64,000 bases of DNA from Rhodalgimonas zhirmunskyi (GTDB lineage: Bacteria; Pseudomonadota; Alphaproteobacteria; Rhodobacterales; Rhodobacteraceae), in assembly GCA_030848925.1 (NCBI GenBank), contig JANFFA010000006.1:62001-126000 (forward strand), in the 5' to 3' direction. A program made the translations under genes and the position numbers. Below, piece after piece: positions 27,165-35,668 of this stretch. The notes under the pieces were generated by a model. The model was not told the origin of the DNA, did no database searches, and worked only from the letters and a program-made list of their open reading frames with translations. Positions within the stretch are counted from its first letter, which is position 1; each line of letters begins with the position of its first letter.

Positions 27165-28565
27165 ATGATTGAAAAACTCAAATCCATCTGCGGTGAAAAC
27201 TACGTTCTGTCCGGCGACGCGGCAGACGGGTTTTCGCATGATTTCACCCGACAATACGCGTGGTCTCCGCTCGCCGTGGTGCGCCCGGAAAACACGGCGC
27301 AGGTGGCCGAGGTTGTGAAACTCGCCAACGAAACGCAGACGCCAATCGTGCCGGTTTCGGGCAACACGGGCCTTGCGGGCGGGACCAAGGGCGAGGGGGC
27401 GATCATGCTCTCGCTCGACCGGATGAACCGGATCCGTGAGATCCGCGCCGAGGCCCGGATCGCCATTGTCGAGGCCGGGGTGATCCTGTCGCAACTGCGC
27501 GAGGCGGTGGAAGCGCAGGGGCTGATCTTTCCGCTCACCTTCGGGGCGCAGGGAAGCGCCATGATCGGCGGCAACCTGTCGACCAATGCGGGCGGCTCGA
27601 ACGTGCTGCGCTATGGCAATACCCGCGACCTTGTTCTCGGGATCGAGGCGGTGCTGCCCACCGGTGAGGTGATGGATATCATGTCCGAGCTGCACAAGGA
27701 CAACTCGGGCTATAACCTCAAACACCTTCTGATCGGGGCCGAGGGCACGTTGGGCATCATCACCGCCGCTGTCGTGAAGCTGGCCCCGAAGCCGCGCGCC
27801 TATGCCACGGCGATGGTCGCGGCTCCGTCTCTGGCGGATGCGCTGACCCTACTGAACCGGCTACAGATCGAGACGGGCGGGGCGGTCGAGGCGTTCGAAT
27901 ACATGCCGCGCAGCTACATCGACTCTCATCTCGCCGTGATCGAGGGTGCGCGCGAGCCGTTCGATGCGCCCCATAACGTGAACATTCTTGTCGAGATCGC
28001 CGCCACCGCACCGCAAGACGCGACCCCCGGTGCCGATGGAACGACCCCATTGCAGGCCCATTTCGAAGAGTTGCTGGCCGAATTTTACGAAACAGGCGCC
28101 GTTTTGGACGCCACGCTGGCACAGAACGAGGCACAGCGCCGCGAGATGTGGGCCCGCCGCGAGGCCGCCGCCGAAATAACGCTCACCCATCCGTGGCGCC
28201 AGACCCATGACGTCTGTGTGCCCGTCGACAAGGTCGGCACCTTTATCGCGCGCGCGGATGAAACCTCGAGCAAGGTCGATCCGGGAAGCCGCGCCAGCAT
28301 CGTGTCGCATCTGGGGGATGGGAATATTCACTATTCCGTTTGGTTCACCCGCAACGATGCCGAGTTAGCCGACAGGATGATGGAAGCGCTTGAGGATATC
28401 GTGATCGATCTTGGCGGCAGTTTTTCGGCCGAGCACGGGATCGGCGTGTCGAAACGCCCGTCGATGGCGCGGCGCAAGAACAAGGCGGCCTTGGCGACGA
28501 TGCAGGCCATCAAACATGCGCTTGACCCGAACGGGATCATGAACCCGGGCAAGGTCCTGCCCTGA
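27165..28565 (+). CDS. FAD-binding oxidase, D-lactate / D-2-hydroxyacid dehydrogenase type
   Basis: This 466-residue flavoprotein of the FAD_binding_4 / FAD-oxidase C family oxidises D-2-hydroxyacids such as D-2-hydroxyglutarate or D-lactate. It shows the FAD-binding stretches PVSGNTGLAGGTKGEGAIML and FGAQGSAMIGGNLSTNAGGSNVLRYGNTRDLVLG (residues about 130-163), and the C-terminal metal/substrate motif SHLGDGNIHYSVW with ending EHGIGVSKRP. The start at 27165 is set by GAGGGAGG 7 bases upstream. It follows the beta-oxidation operon after a repeat and is followed by a terminator. Confidence 0.92.
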   Translation: MIEKLKSICGENYVLSGDAADGFSHDFTRQYAWSPLAVVRPENTAQVAEVVKLANETQTPIVPVSGNTGLAGGTKGEGAIMLSLDRMNRIREIRAEARIAIVEAGVILSQLREAVEAQGLIFPLTFGAQGSAMIGGNLSTNAGGSNVLRYGNTRDLVLGIEAVLPTGEVMDIMSELHKDNSGYNLKHLLIGAEGTLGIITAAVVKLAPKPRAYATAMVAAPSLADALTLLNRLQIETGGAVEAFEYMPRSYIDSHLAVIEGAREPFDAPHNVNILVEIAATAPQDATPGADGTTPLQAHFEELLAEFYETGAVLDATLAQNEAQRREMWARREAAAEITLTHPWRQTHDVCVPVDKVGTFIARADETSSKVDPGSRASIVSHLGDGNIHYSVWFTRNDAELADRMMEALEDIVIDLGGSFSAEHGIGVSKRPSMARRKNKAALATMQAIKHALDPNGIMNPGKVLP

Positions 28566-28570
28566 TTTCA

Positions 28571-28610
28571 AGGGCGCTGTCCTTTTGCGGCACGGCGCCC
28601 TTTCATTTTT
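28571..28610 (+). terminator. Rho-independent terminator after the FAD oxidase gene
   Basis: AGGGCGC (28571-28577) pairs with GCGCCCT (28595-28601), with a 17-base loop and a T-rich tail TTCATTTTT. It starts 6 bases past the stop codon at 28565. Confidence 0.75.
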
Positions 28611-28692
28611 CCCAAAATACTCCCGCCGGAGGCGTCCCCCCCTCGCGACCTGCGACGTGGTTGGGCAATTTCGGCGGGCGATATGCCCCTGA

Positions 28693-29112
28693 TCAGGCGC
28701 CCGATTGCAGCGCCTTGGAAAATTCGATGAACCGCGCGTCGGTCTTGACCCGATCGTTCATCGCCTTGCGCAGCGCTTCGACCGATTTGAGCGGGCGCAT
28801 CACCACCTCGAACTCTTTGATCAGCCCGTCTTCGCCCAAGGTAATCAGATCGACGCCCACGGCATCGAATTCACCGATCTTGCACTGAAATTCCAGCGCC
28901 CAGTCATGGCCTTCGCCCATCACGCGGCGATAGCGGAAGTCGGAAAAGACCTGCCCGACATGGCCGAGCACGGCGGCAACGGCATCGCGGCCCGTCCAGA
29001 CAGCCCAGTAGGTTGGCGGCAAGAACCGCACGTCTTCGGCCAAGATCGGCGCGATTGCATCGCCGTCGCCCTTGGCGACGACCTCCATCATTCGTTCGAT
29101 CGTCTGGTGCAT
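28693..29112 (-). CDS. SnoaL-like / NTF2-fold protein
   Basis: A 139-residue single-domain protein starting MHQTIERMMEVVAKGDGDAIAPILAEDVRFL, with W and F residues of the cone-shaped NTF2 fold (AVWTGRDAVAAVLGHVGQVFSDFRYRRVMGEG). GGGAGGA precedes the start at 29112 by 6 bases, which favours it over an upstream in-frame ATG. The family includes small hydrolases and isomerases as well as non-enzymatic proteins, and no specific function can be assigned. Confidence 0.75.
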   Translation of the reverse strand: MHQTIERMMEVVAKGDGDAIAPILAEDVRFLPPTYWAVWTGRDAVAAVLGHVGQVFSDFRYRRVMGEGHDWALEFQCKIGEFDAVGVDLITLGEDGLIKEFEVVMRPLKSVEALRKAMNDRVKTDARFIEFSKALQSGA

Positions 29113-29219
29113 GATTATTCCTCCCTGTCGTGTTGATGCGATTTGCGGCTGCTTTCGAGAAACGGTCAATGCTGACGTCGGGTTGTTCTTGGGCGGCGGG
29201 CGCGCTACTCGTGCCGGTC

Positions 29220-29867
29220 ATGGAAACTGACTACGCCCCGCCCCAAGACCCGCTTGAGATTCTTCACGAAGATCACGAGGTGATCGTCGCTGTGAAACCC
29301 GAAGGACTGCTGTCCGTTCCGGGCAAGGGAGAGCACCTTGCCGATTGTCTGCTTGCGCGGGTGCAGGTGGCGTTTCCGCAGGCCTTGCTGGTGCATCGGC
29401 TTGATCGGGATACCTCGGGCATCATGATTTTCGCCGCGACCCCTTATGCGCAGCGCCATCTTGGGCTGCAATTCGAGAAGCGGCAGGTGAAGAAAACCTA
29501 TATTGCGCGGGTCGCGGGCGAGGTCGCCGAGCCGGAAGGCACAATCGACTTGCCGCTGATCGTTGATTGGCCAAACCGCCCGCTGCAAAAAGTCTGCCAT
29601 GAGACGGGCAAACCCGCCGTGACGGACTGGAAGCGACTCAAGGTTGGCGATGGGGAAAGCCGGATGCAGCTTAGTCCGCTGACCGGGCGGAGCCATCAGT
29701 TGCGCGTGCATATGTTGGCGCTGGGGCATCCGATCCTTGGCGATCCGCTCTATGCGCCGGACACGGCGGGGCAGTATCCGCGAATGATGTTGCACGCGCA
29801 GGAATTGCGCCTGCGGCACCCGGACGGCGGGCGCGGTATTCGGTTTTTCGCGAAAGCGCCGTTCTGA
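29220..29867 (+). CDS. RluA-family RNA pseudouridine synthase
   Basis: The 215-residue enzyme isomerises uridine to pseudouridine in rRNA or tRNA. The catalytic motif is LVHRLDRDTSGIMIFA near residues 57-72 (Asp in RLDRDTSG), followed by VKKTYIARVAGEV and the substrate-binding LTGRSHQLRVHMLALGHPILGDPLY. There is no N-terminal S4 domain, so it is like RluA itself rather than RluC or RluD. The ATG at 29220 is preferred because upstream in-frame starts overlap the divergent NTF2-fold gene region and lack family sequence. The target base is unknown. Confidence 0.88.
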   Translation: METDYAPPQDPLEILHEDHEVIVAVKPEGLLSVPGKGEHLADCLLARVQVAFPQALLVHRLDRDTSGIMIFAATPYAQRHLGLQFEKRQVKKTYIARVAGEVAEPEGTIDLPLIVDWPNRPLQKVCHETGKPAVTDWKRLKVGDGESRMQLSPLTGRSHQLRVHMLALGHPILGDPLYAPDTAGQYPRMMLHAQELRLRHPDGGRGIRFFAKAPF

Positions 29868-29877
29868 GGTTTTGCGG

Positions 29878-29894
29878 ATCAAGGCGCCCTTGAT
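29878..29894. terminator. Short palindrome between convergent genes
   Basis: ATCAAGG-CGC-CCTTGAT is a 7-bp perfect stem with a 3-base loop, located between the stops of the RluA-type gene (29867) and the Hint gene (29923, other strand). No T-run follows, so its efficiency as an intrinsic terminator is doubtful. Confidence 0.35.
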
Positions 29895-29922
29895 GGCGTG
29901 GGATCGCAGTGTGGCGAGGGGG

Positions 29923-30984
29923 TCAGGCCGCCCGCCGCATCATCAGCGTCACCGCTTCGAACGGGCGCACGACCGAGTAGCTTGATCGCGCATGTTCGGG
30001 CAGGTGCGCGCGGTCTGTCCCGGCAAGCAAGCTGTGCGCCAAGGCGTCGGGATTGCGCCGCAGGCGGCCGAGATAAAGACTTTCGACGAGACAGCCCGCC
30101 GCGACGAGCGACTCGTGACGTGGCATGACCAACTGGCAATAGCGCACCACCGGGCCCGGCGAGGTTCGGATTGCAGATGTGCCGTTTACGAGATGCCGCG
30201 CTGGCACCAGGACCGCCTCTCGACCGAAGGTGTATTCCACTTCCGATCCGCCCACGACAAGCCGCTGATCCGGCGCGACGAGGATATCCTGCAAAAGCCC
30301 GAAATAGGGCGCGCGCAGCCGGACCGGTTGAAACGAGCCGCAGGAGGGCACGACCCGGCTGACCGCTTGCAGCACGGGGACAAGGCCGCTCTCCATCGTG
30401 TCGACAAGGTCACCCCGGCGCAGGGTGCCTGCTGGCTGGTAGCCGGTTTGGGTCAATATCGGAACGTCTGGGCTCAGGGTGGGGGCGGGGCCGACCGGCT
30501 CGACCTGATCTGATACGGCGAAGAAAGAGACATCGCGATCAAGGCAGCGGCGACGCGGGTCGACGGTGATCGCCACAACGTCTTCGGCAAGGAGGGCAGG
30601 GGCATCTTCAAGCGTGACGGCTTTTACGGTTTCGTACTCGGGGCGTTCAATGGCCAGACGGCCTTTTCGCTGATGCAGGTCCCACGAATAGCTGATGCGC
30701 AAGATATCGGCGCGGTCCCGGCTGTCATGACTGAGGGCCGTGTGGAAGACATCATTTCCGTTTGCGACAACAAGGGCCAACCCGCCCCCCGGGATCGCGT
30801 GAAGCGCGAATTTGTAAGGCTGTGGGTGAAGCCGCTCGAAGGACAACAGGTTTTGCGGACGGCCTTCGGCAGAGAGCCGGGTTTCGATCAAGAGGGTTCC
30901 GCGCGGCAGGACGCCGTTTTCGACGATCGCGGCGTCCGGGCGTGAATAGTGGTGATCCCCTTCGGAGATCGCGATCCATGTCAT
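29923..30984 (-). CDS. Hint-domain protein lacking the nucleophilic cysteine
   Basis: The 353-residue protein has an N-terminal beta-rich domain (about 1-150, MTWIAISEGDHHYSRPDAA) and a C-terminal Hint-type (Hedgehog/intein) domain from about residue 170. The segment SPDVPILTQTGYQPAGTLRRGDLVDT aligns with the Hint start C-F-x-x-G-T...G-x-x-I-E-x-L-x-x-G-D of the neighbour, but the initiating Cys is absent. RAPYFGLLQDILVAPDQRLVVGG corresponds to the downstream SPLHRVLV-type His motif, with Asp-Gln in place of His. It begins 14 bases after its upstream neighbour, which has an intact Hint motif. No signal peptide was seen. Function is unknown. Confidence 0.75.
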   Translation of the reverse strand: MTWIAISEGDHHYSRPDAAIVENGVLPRGTLLIETRLSAEGRPQNLLSFERLHPQPYKFALHAIPGGGLALVVANGNDVFHTALSHDSRDRADILRISYSWDLHQRKGRLAIERPEYETVKAVTLEDAPALLAEDVVAITVDPRRRCLDRDVSFFAVSDQVEPVGPAPTLSPDVPILTQTGYQPAGTLRRGDLVDTMESGLVPVLQAVSRVVPSCGSFQPVRLRAPYFGLLQDILVAPDQRLVVGGSEVEYTFGREAVLVPARHLVNGTSAIRTSPGPVVRYCQLVMPRHESLVAAGCLVESLYLGRLRRNPDALAHSLLAGTDRAHLPEHARSSYSVVRPFEAVTLMMRRAA

Positions 30985-30997
30985 TGCGGCTGACCTC

Positions 30998-32626
30998 TCA
31001 TGCGGCCCGGGTTTTGCGGTCTGTTGTGGAACGATCCTGTGCCCGGGTCAGCAATTCCGCCTCGTACCGTTTGAGGGACAGTCGGGCCGAGGGGCCATAG
31101 CCGACGCCGGTTTCGGGTTCGAGTTCGGGGAAAAGCGCACAGATTTCTGCGACGGTCTCTTCCTCGAAAGAGTTGTTCATCTGGGGGCCGGGCAGGAAAC
31201 TTTCGCTGGCGAGTCCTTCGGTAAAGACGACCTGATGCTGATCGAACAGAAGGTGGACGTATTCGACATGGCCGCCGGGATCGGGGCGGACGCTGTGATC
31301 GTTCACCAGATCACGCGCGGCGATCAGAACTTCGGACTCGCCGAACAAAAGCTCGGCCAGCGCATCGCGGACCAGCACGCGATGCAGGGGTGACAGGCGC
31401 ACTTCGGCGTGGCGGCCGAACGTGTTGGCGGCGATGCGGATCGGGGCAAAGTTGCCTTCTGCGCGGACCTTGCGGCGGCCGATCCAGCGCAGGGGTTGAA
31501 AGCCGTTGTCCTGCGTGGCGATCCGATCGCCCGGCGCGAGGGTTTCGATCGGGCGCGGGCCTTGGGCGGTTTCGATCATCGTCCCCGCCACGAAGCAGGG
31601 GATCGAGTCGACCAGAACGAAGCCGGTGTCCTGATTGACGCCATCGTCAATCGTGTAGGTAAAGTTGAAATATTCGTCGTCGCCATCCGATACGAGCGTC
31701 ATGGTGCCGTCGGCGTTCAACTGAACCGTCTGGCCCGTCGCCAGCGTAACAACATCGCCGGCGACCACGGCCTGACCATTGATATGGGTGATGGTCAGCG
31801 TCGCACCCGTGGACGAAAAATCATTGGCCAAAACATCGATTGTCTTGGTGTCGCCAGCGGGGAGGTGGACGCTGTCGTCGGCGGCGATGAGTGTTGTTTG
31901 AACCGAGTTGCCAGCGATCAGCAGGTTCGAATCGTAGCTCGAGTCCGCCACATCCGCGATCCCGATCCGGATCGAGTTCGTTGCGCCTGCTGTCACGGGG
32001 AAGGTGAGCGTCATGGTGACGGTAAAACCGTCCATTTCCGTATTGTATTGGTCAGAGGTGTTGTCGACGTAGAGGTTTTGGTTGATGCCGCCGACGAGGT
32101 TGCCGGGATTGGCCGCGCCAACCGACATTTCCACCGGCTGACCGTTGACCCAGACGCCTACGAAATCCTGATATTGTGAGTTCGCATATTCCGGAAATTC
32201 GTCTGACGAGAAGACGAATTGCATCGTCATCATGTCATTGTCGGGAATGAAATCGACGTCGATCCACGCTGCGTCGTAGGTGCGAGCGCCCGCGGCCGCA
32301 TTGAAATCGGAATTGTTGTTGATGCCGTTGCTGCTGCTGGTGGTGTTGGTGGACTGGTTCGATTCAGTCGCGCCGCCCCCTTGCCACCAAGGCTGAGTTC
32401 CCGCCTCGTTGGTGAAACTCGTCGCCTGCCCTGTCGATAGGATGATACCGGTATCGCCCGGTGTGGCGCCCGGCGACACCGAATCGCCATCGCTGTAGAT
32501 GCCCGAAGAGCGGCTGTCGCCCGTGTAAGACGCGCTAACGACGGTCACGCCGTCGCCAAAAATGGTTTGTGCCATCTCGATCGCTGACGCGCTCGTGTCG
32601 ATTGGCAATTCCTGTGCCGCAACCAT
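30998..32626 (-). CDS. Choice-of-anchor L domain protein with C-terminal Hint domain
   Basis: The 542-residue protein has an N-terminal choice-of-anchor L region (about 5-245), with SPGATPGDTGIILSTGQ and FVFSSDEFPEYANSQYQDFVGVWVNG, a cadherin-like/VCBS-type beta repeat (about 246-340: DDSVHLPAGDTKTIDVLANDF) and a Hint domain beginning IPCFVAGTMIETAQG at Cys344. The domain has APGDRI and the His motif RLSPLHRVLVRDAL. Hint domains of this type can self-cleave, so the 344-residue N-terminal part may be released or attached to another molecule. The lack of a normal signal peptide suggests type I secretion. The next gene on the strand is also a Hint protein. Confidence 0.85.
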   Translation of the reverse strand: MVAAQELPIDTSASAIEMAQTIFGDGVTVVSASYTGDSRSSGIYSDGDSVSPGATPGDTGIILSTGQATSFTNEAGTQPWWQGGGATESNQSTNTTSSSNGINNNSDFNAAAGARTYDAAWIDVDFIPDNDMMTMQFVFSSDEFPEYANSQYQDFVGVWVNGQPVEMSVGAANPGNLVGGINQNLYVDNTSDQYNTEMDGFTVTMTLTFPVTAGATNSIRIGIADVADSSYDSNLLIAGNSVQTTLIAADDSVHLPAGDTKTIDVLANDFSSTGATLTITHINGQAVVAGDVVTLATGQTVQLNADGTMTLVSDGDDEYFNFTYTIDDGVNQDTGFVLVDSIPCFVAGTMIETAQGPRPIETLAPGDRIATQDNGFQPLRWIGRRKVRAEGNFAPIRIAANTFGRHAEVRLSPLHRVLVRDALAELLFGESEVLIAARDLVNDHSVRPDPGGHVEYVHLLFDQHQVVFTEGLASESFLPGPQMNNSFEEETVAEICALFPELEPETGVGYGPSARLSLKRYEAELLTRAQDRSTTDRKTRAA

Positions 32627-32915
32627 GCCTGCTCACCCTCTTTTGTGCGCAAGGCAGGGCACGGCACACGGATTTCCCCCCGTCAAAGGGAAACGTGTTT
32701 TTAGAAATTTACCGCTCTCGGGGCCTTTGGCCCTCATTGAAACCCTGCCTCGGGGTATTCGTTACGAGAAGGTTAACCCGTTGATCCCCTGCTGTTAAGG
32801 GCGTTTCGCCTTCGGGATCAGAAGTCGCATCCATCGCCGCGGCATTTGCGCCACATTTGAAGCTGCTTCGCGGCTGCGCTAGGCAAGGGAAAACCGAACC
32901 ATTGGAGTGCCGACA
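32627..32915. other. Gene-free stretch between the Hint operon and dapE
   Basis: 289 bases between two divergent genes, the space that should contain both promoters. I see AT-rich bases at 32696-32713 (around GTTTTTAGAAATTT) on an otherwise GC-rich background, but no clean promoter hexamers, repeat or small open frame. Confidence 0.5.
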
Positions 32916-34061
32916 ATGACCACCGATCCCGTGAAGTTGACGCAAGATTTGATCCGATGCCCGTCTGTCACCCCGCAGGAGGGGGGCGCGCTCGTGTTGC
33001 TTGAGGCGCTTCTGTCCGGGGCGGGGTTTACCTGTACGCGGGTGGATCGCGGCGGGGTGTCGAACCTGTTTGCGCGCTGGGGTACGAAGGGCGCGAACAA
33101 GAGCTTTGGCTTCAACGGGCACACCGATGTGGTGCCGGTGGGCGATGAGGCGGCGTGGACCCACGGGCCATTTTCCGGTGATATCGATGAGGACGGCATC
33201 CTTTGGGGGCGGGGGGCCACGGACATGAAGTCGGGTGTGGCGGCCTTTGCAGCGGCAGCTGTTGATTTCGTCAAGGATACGCCACCCGATGGGGCGATCA
33301 TCCTTGCCATTACCGGCGATGAAGAGGGCGACGCCGTGGATGGCACGACCGCGCTTCTGGACTGGATGGCCGAGAGTGGCGAGGCGATGACAGATTGCCT
33401 TGTCGGTGAGCCGACCTGCCCTGAAACCATGGGCGAGATGATGAAGATCGGGCGGCGTGGCTCGATGACGGCGTGGTTCGAGGTGACGGGAGTGCAGGGG
33501 CATTCGGCCTATCCGCACCGTGCCAAGAACCCGCTTCCGGCGATGGCGCGGTTGATGGACAGACTGGCCTCGCACGAGTTGGACCAAGGCACCGATCATT
33601 TTGATGCCTCGACGCTGGCGATCGTAACGATCGACACCGGCAACCCGGCGTCCAACGTGATTCCGGCACGCACAAAGGCGACGGTCAACATCCGGTTCAA
33701 CGACACGCACAGCGGCGCATCTCTGACCGATTGGCTTAAGGCCGAGGCCGACAAGGTGGCGGCAGAGTTCGGCGTGGGGATCGAGATGAAAGTGAAGGTT
33801 TCCGGCGAGGCGTTCCTGACACCGCCGGGTGCGCTTTCTGAGCTGATTTCGCGCGCGGTGACGGCGCAGACCGGGGTGACGCCGGTGCTGTCGACATCGG
33901 GCGGGACATCGGACGCGCGGTTCGTCAAATCGCATTGCCCGGTGGTTGAGTTCGGTCTTGTCGGGCAGACGATGCACCAGGTGGATGAGCGCGTGCCGGT
34001 GAAGCAGATCGAAGAGTTGAAGGCGATTTATACCCGGATTCTGAGGGATTACTTTGCCTGA
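32916..34061 (+). CDS. dapE: Succinyl-diaminopimelate desuccinylase
   Basis: DapE is a zinc peptidase-family enzyme that removes succinate from N-succinyl-LL-diaminopimelate in lysine and peptidoglycan precursor synthesis. The 381-residue protein has the metal site [30 protein letters not shown] and [12 protein letters not shown], and the later [23 protein letters not shown] 32916 has GGAG at 9-base spacing; an in-frame GTG 9 bases upstream is possible. The next gene starts one base after its stop. Confidence 0.95.
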   Translation: MTTDPVKLTQDLIRCPSVTPQEGGALVLLEALLSGAGFTCTRVDRGGVSNLFARWGTKGANKSFGFNGHTDVVPVGDEAAWTHGPFSGDIDEDGILWGRGATDMKSGVAAFAAAAVDFVKDTPPDGAIILAITGDEEGDAVDGTTALLDWMAESGEAMTDCLVGEPTCPETMGEMMKIGRRGSMTAWFEVTGVQGHSAYPHRAKNPLPAMARLMDRLASHELDQGTDHFDASTLAIVTIDTGNPASNVIPARTKATVNIRFNDTHSGASLTDWLKAEADKVAAEFGVGIEMKVKVSGEAFLTPPGALSELISRAVTAQTGVTPVLSTSGGTSDARFVKSHCPVVEFGLVGQTMHQVDERVPVKQIEELKAIYTRILRDYFA

Positions 34062-34062
34062 C

Positions 34063-34683
34063 ATGGCGTCTTTTGACGCAACGGTGAACAGGCGTCCGCG
34101 CCTGATCATCATGGTGAAGGCGCCGGTGGCAGGACGGGTCAAAACGCGTCTGGGCCGCGAGATCGGAATGGAGCGTGCGGCATGGTGGTATCGGCATCAG
34201 ACCGCGCGCCTGTTGCGGCGCTTAGGGGGCGATCCGCGCTGGCAGACCGTTCTGGCGATAGCGCCCGACACCGCGCTGGAAGCCGCGCTTTGGCCGCATG
34301 GCATATTGCGAACGCCGCAGGGACGGGGCGATCTGGGTGAGAGGATGGCGCGGCTGTTGACCCTGCCGCATGCCGGGCCTGCGCTGTTGATCGGATCGGA
34401 TATACCGGGGGTCACGCCCGGTCATATTCAGCGCGCCTTTGGCCTGCTGCGGGGGCGGGATGCGCTGTTCGCACCTGCGCATGATGGCGGCTATTGGGCC
34501 GTGGGCCTGCGCCATCCGGCGCGTGCGCCCGGTGGATTTCTGAAGGATGTGCGCTGGTCTTCACCCCATACGCTGGCGGATAGTCTTGCGACGCTCGGCC
34601 CACTGCGCCCCGCGCTGGGCGAGGTTTTGCGCGATGTTGATGGGGCGGCGGACCTGACCGCGATCAAAGAGGCCCGGGTTTAG
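34063..34683 (+). CDS. TIGR04282/DUF2064 family glycosyltransferase-like protein
   Basis: The 206-residue protein has the sequence IMVKAPVAGRVKTRLGREIG near residue 16-35, typical of DUF2064 nucleotidyl/glycosyltransferase-fold proteins, plus LLIGSDIPGVTPGHIQRAF and APAHDGGYWAVGLR. The family name in some annotations refers to arsenosugar biosynthesis; no arsenic gene is adjacent here, so I do not assign that role. It is one base after dapE and is probably co-transcribed. Its stop codon overlaps the stop of the convergent def paralogue. Confidence 0.8.
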   Translation: MASFDATVNRRPRLIIMVKAPVAGRVKTRLGREIGMERAAWWYRHQTARLLRRLGGDPRWQTVLAIAPDTALEAALWPHGILRTPQGRGDLGERMARLLTLPHAGPALLIGSDIPGVTPGHIQRAFGLLRGRDALFAPAHDGGYWAVGLRHPARAPGGFLKDVRWSSPHTLADSLATLGPLRPALGEVLRDVDGAADLTAIKEARV

Positions 34684-35174
34684 GGCTGCTTGCGCGCCCG
34701 CTTGATCAACATGTCGCGTTTCAGCTTGGACAGGCGGTCGAAATACATCCGTCCGTTCAGGTGGTCGATCTGATGTTGCACCGAGGTTGCCCAAAGGCCG
34801 ACGAGTTCGCGCCGGTCGACTTGGCCCTCTTCATTGAGGAACCGCACGGTCACGCCACGGGGGCGTTTGATTTTCGCGGACACGCCCGGAAGGTTGGGCG
34901 AGGCTTCTTCGTGTTCGCGCAGGATGGCCGAGGCGTCGATGATTTCGGGGTTGGCCATGCGGATCACCTTGCCGCGCGTTTCGCTGGCATCGACCACCGC
35001 GAGGCGAAGCATGACCCCGATCTGGGGCGCGGCGAGGCCGACGCCGGGCATGGCCTCCATCGTGTCGATCATGTCCTGCCAGATCGCACGAATCTCGTCG
35101 GTAATTTCCTCTACCGGCGTGGCGGCGGTGCGCAGGCGTTTGTCGGGCCACGGCAGGCATTGGCGGGCGGTCAT
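34680..35174 (-). CDS. Peptide deformylase-like protein with altered active site
   Basis: This 164-residue protein has the deformylase fold signature GVGLAAPQIGV (residues 44-54), but the other two motifs are changed. The EGCLS motif reads EASPN (90-94), so the metal-ligand Cys is Ser92, and HExDH reads HQIDH (134-138), so the catalytic Glu is Gln135. It should therefore be unable to deformylate in the usual way. It overlaps the upstream paralogue by 4 bases (start 35174, previous stop 35171). It may be a pseudoenzyme that binds formyl-Met peptides or the ribosome. Confidence 0.85.
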   Translation of the reverse strand: MTARQCLPWPDKRLRTAATPVEEITDEIRAIWQDMIDTMEAMPGVGLAAPQIGVMLRLAVVDASETRGKVIRMANPEIIDASAILREHEEASPNLPGVSAKIKRPRGVTVRFLNEEGQVDRRELVGLWATSVQHQIDHLNGRMYFDRLSKLKRDMLIKRARKQP

Positions 35175-35668
35175 GACTGGGACTCCAGATAGGGGGTTTC
35201 GAGGGCGGCGCGCTGGTCTGCGGGAACGCGGTCGAAATGCAGGCGGCCATCGAGGTGGTCGTATTCGTGCTGCACCACCCGGGCGTGGGCTGCTTCGTAC
35301 CGACAGGTGTGTTGCGTGCCGGCCTCATCGGTAAAGCGCACCGTTACGGTTTCGGGGCGCTCGACCGGGACGGTGACACCGGGGACGGAGAGGCACATTT
35401 CGTCCATCCGGATATTGGTCTGTCCGTGGCTGACGATCACCGGGTCGATCATGACCAAGGGGCTTTTTTTGCCCTCTTTCCATGTCACATCCATCACGAA
35501 GAGGCGCTTCATCATGCCGACCTGCGGCGCGGCAAGGCCACGGCCCGCCGCAGCATACATGGTTTCGAACATGTCGCGGATCAGGAGGCGCAGATCATCT
35601 TGACCGACCTTGGCGCAAACCTCGCAGAGCCGGGGATCGGGCCATTTCAGGATCGGCAGAACGCTCAA
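35171..35668 (-). CDS. def: Peptide deformylase paralogue, probably active
   Basis: This 165-residue protein removes the formyl group from nascent N-formyl-Met chains if active. Motif 1 is GRGLAAPQVG (residues 42-51), motif 2 is EMCLS (90-94, Met instead of Gly but Cys92 kept) and motif 3 is HEYDH (134-138). All metal ligands and the catalytic Glu135 are present. It overlaps the upstream paralogue by 4 bases and the downstream one by 4 bases, so all three are translated in a coupled way. Confidence 0.88.
   Translation of the reverse strand: MSVLPILKWPDPRLCEVCAKVGQDDLRLLIRDMFETMYAAAGRGLAAPQVGMMKRLFVMDVTWKEGKKSPLVMIDPVIVSHGQTNIRMDEMCLSVPGVTVPVERPETVTVRFTDEAGTQHTCRYEAAHARVVQHEYDHLDGRLHFDRVPADQRAALETPYLESQS

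Noticed and set aside
34063-34683. Arsenosugar biosynthesis role for the DUF2064 protein
   Set aside because: No arsenic methyltransferase or radical SAM partner is nearby; it is coupled to dapE instead.
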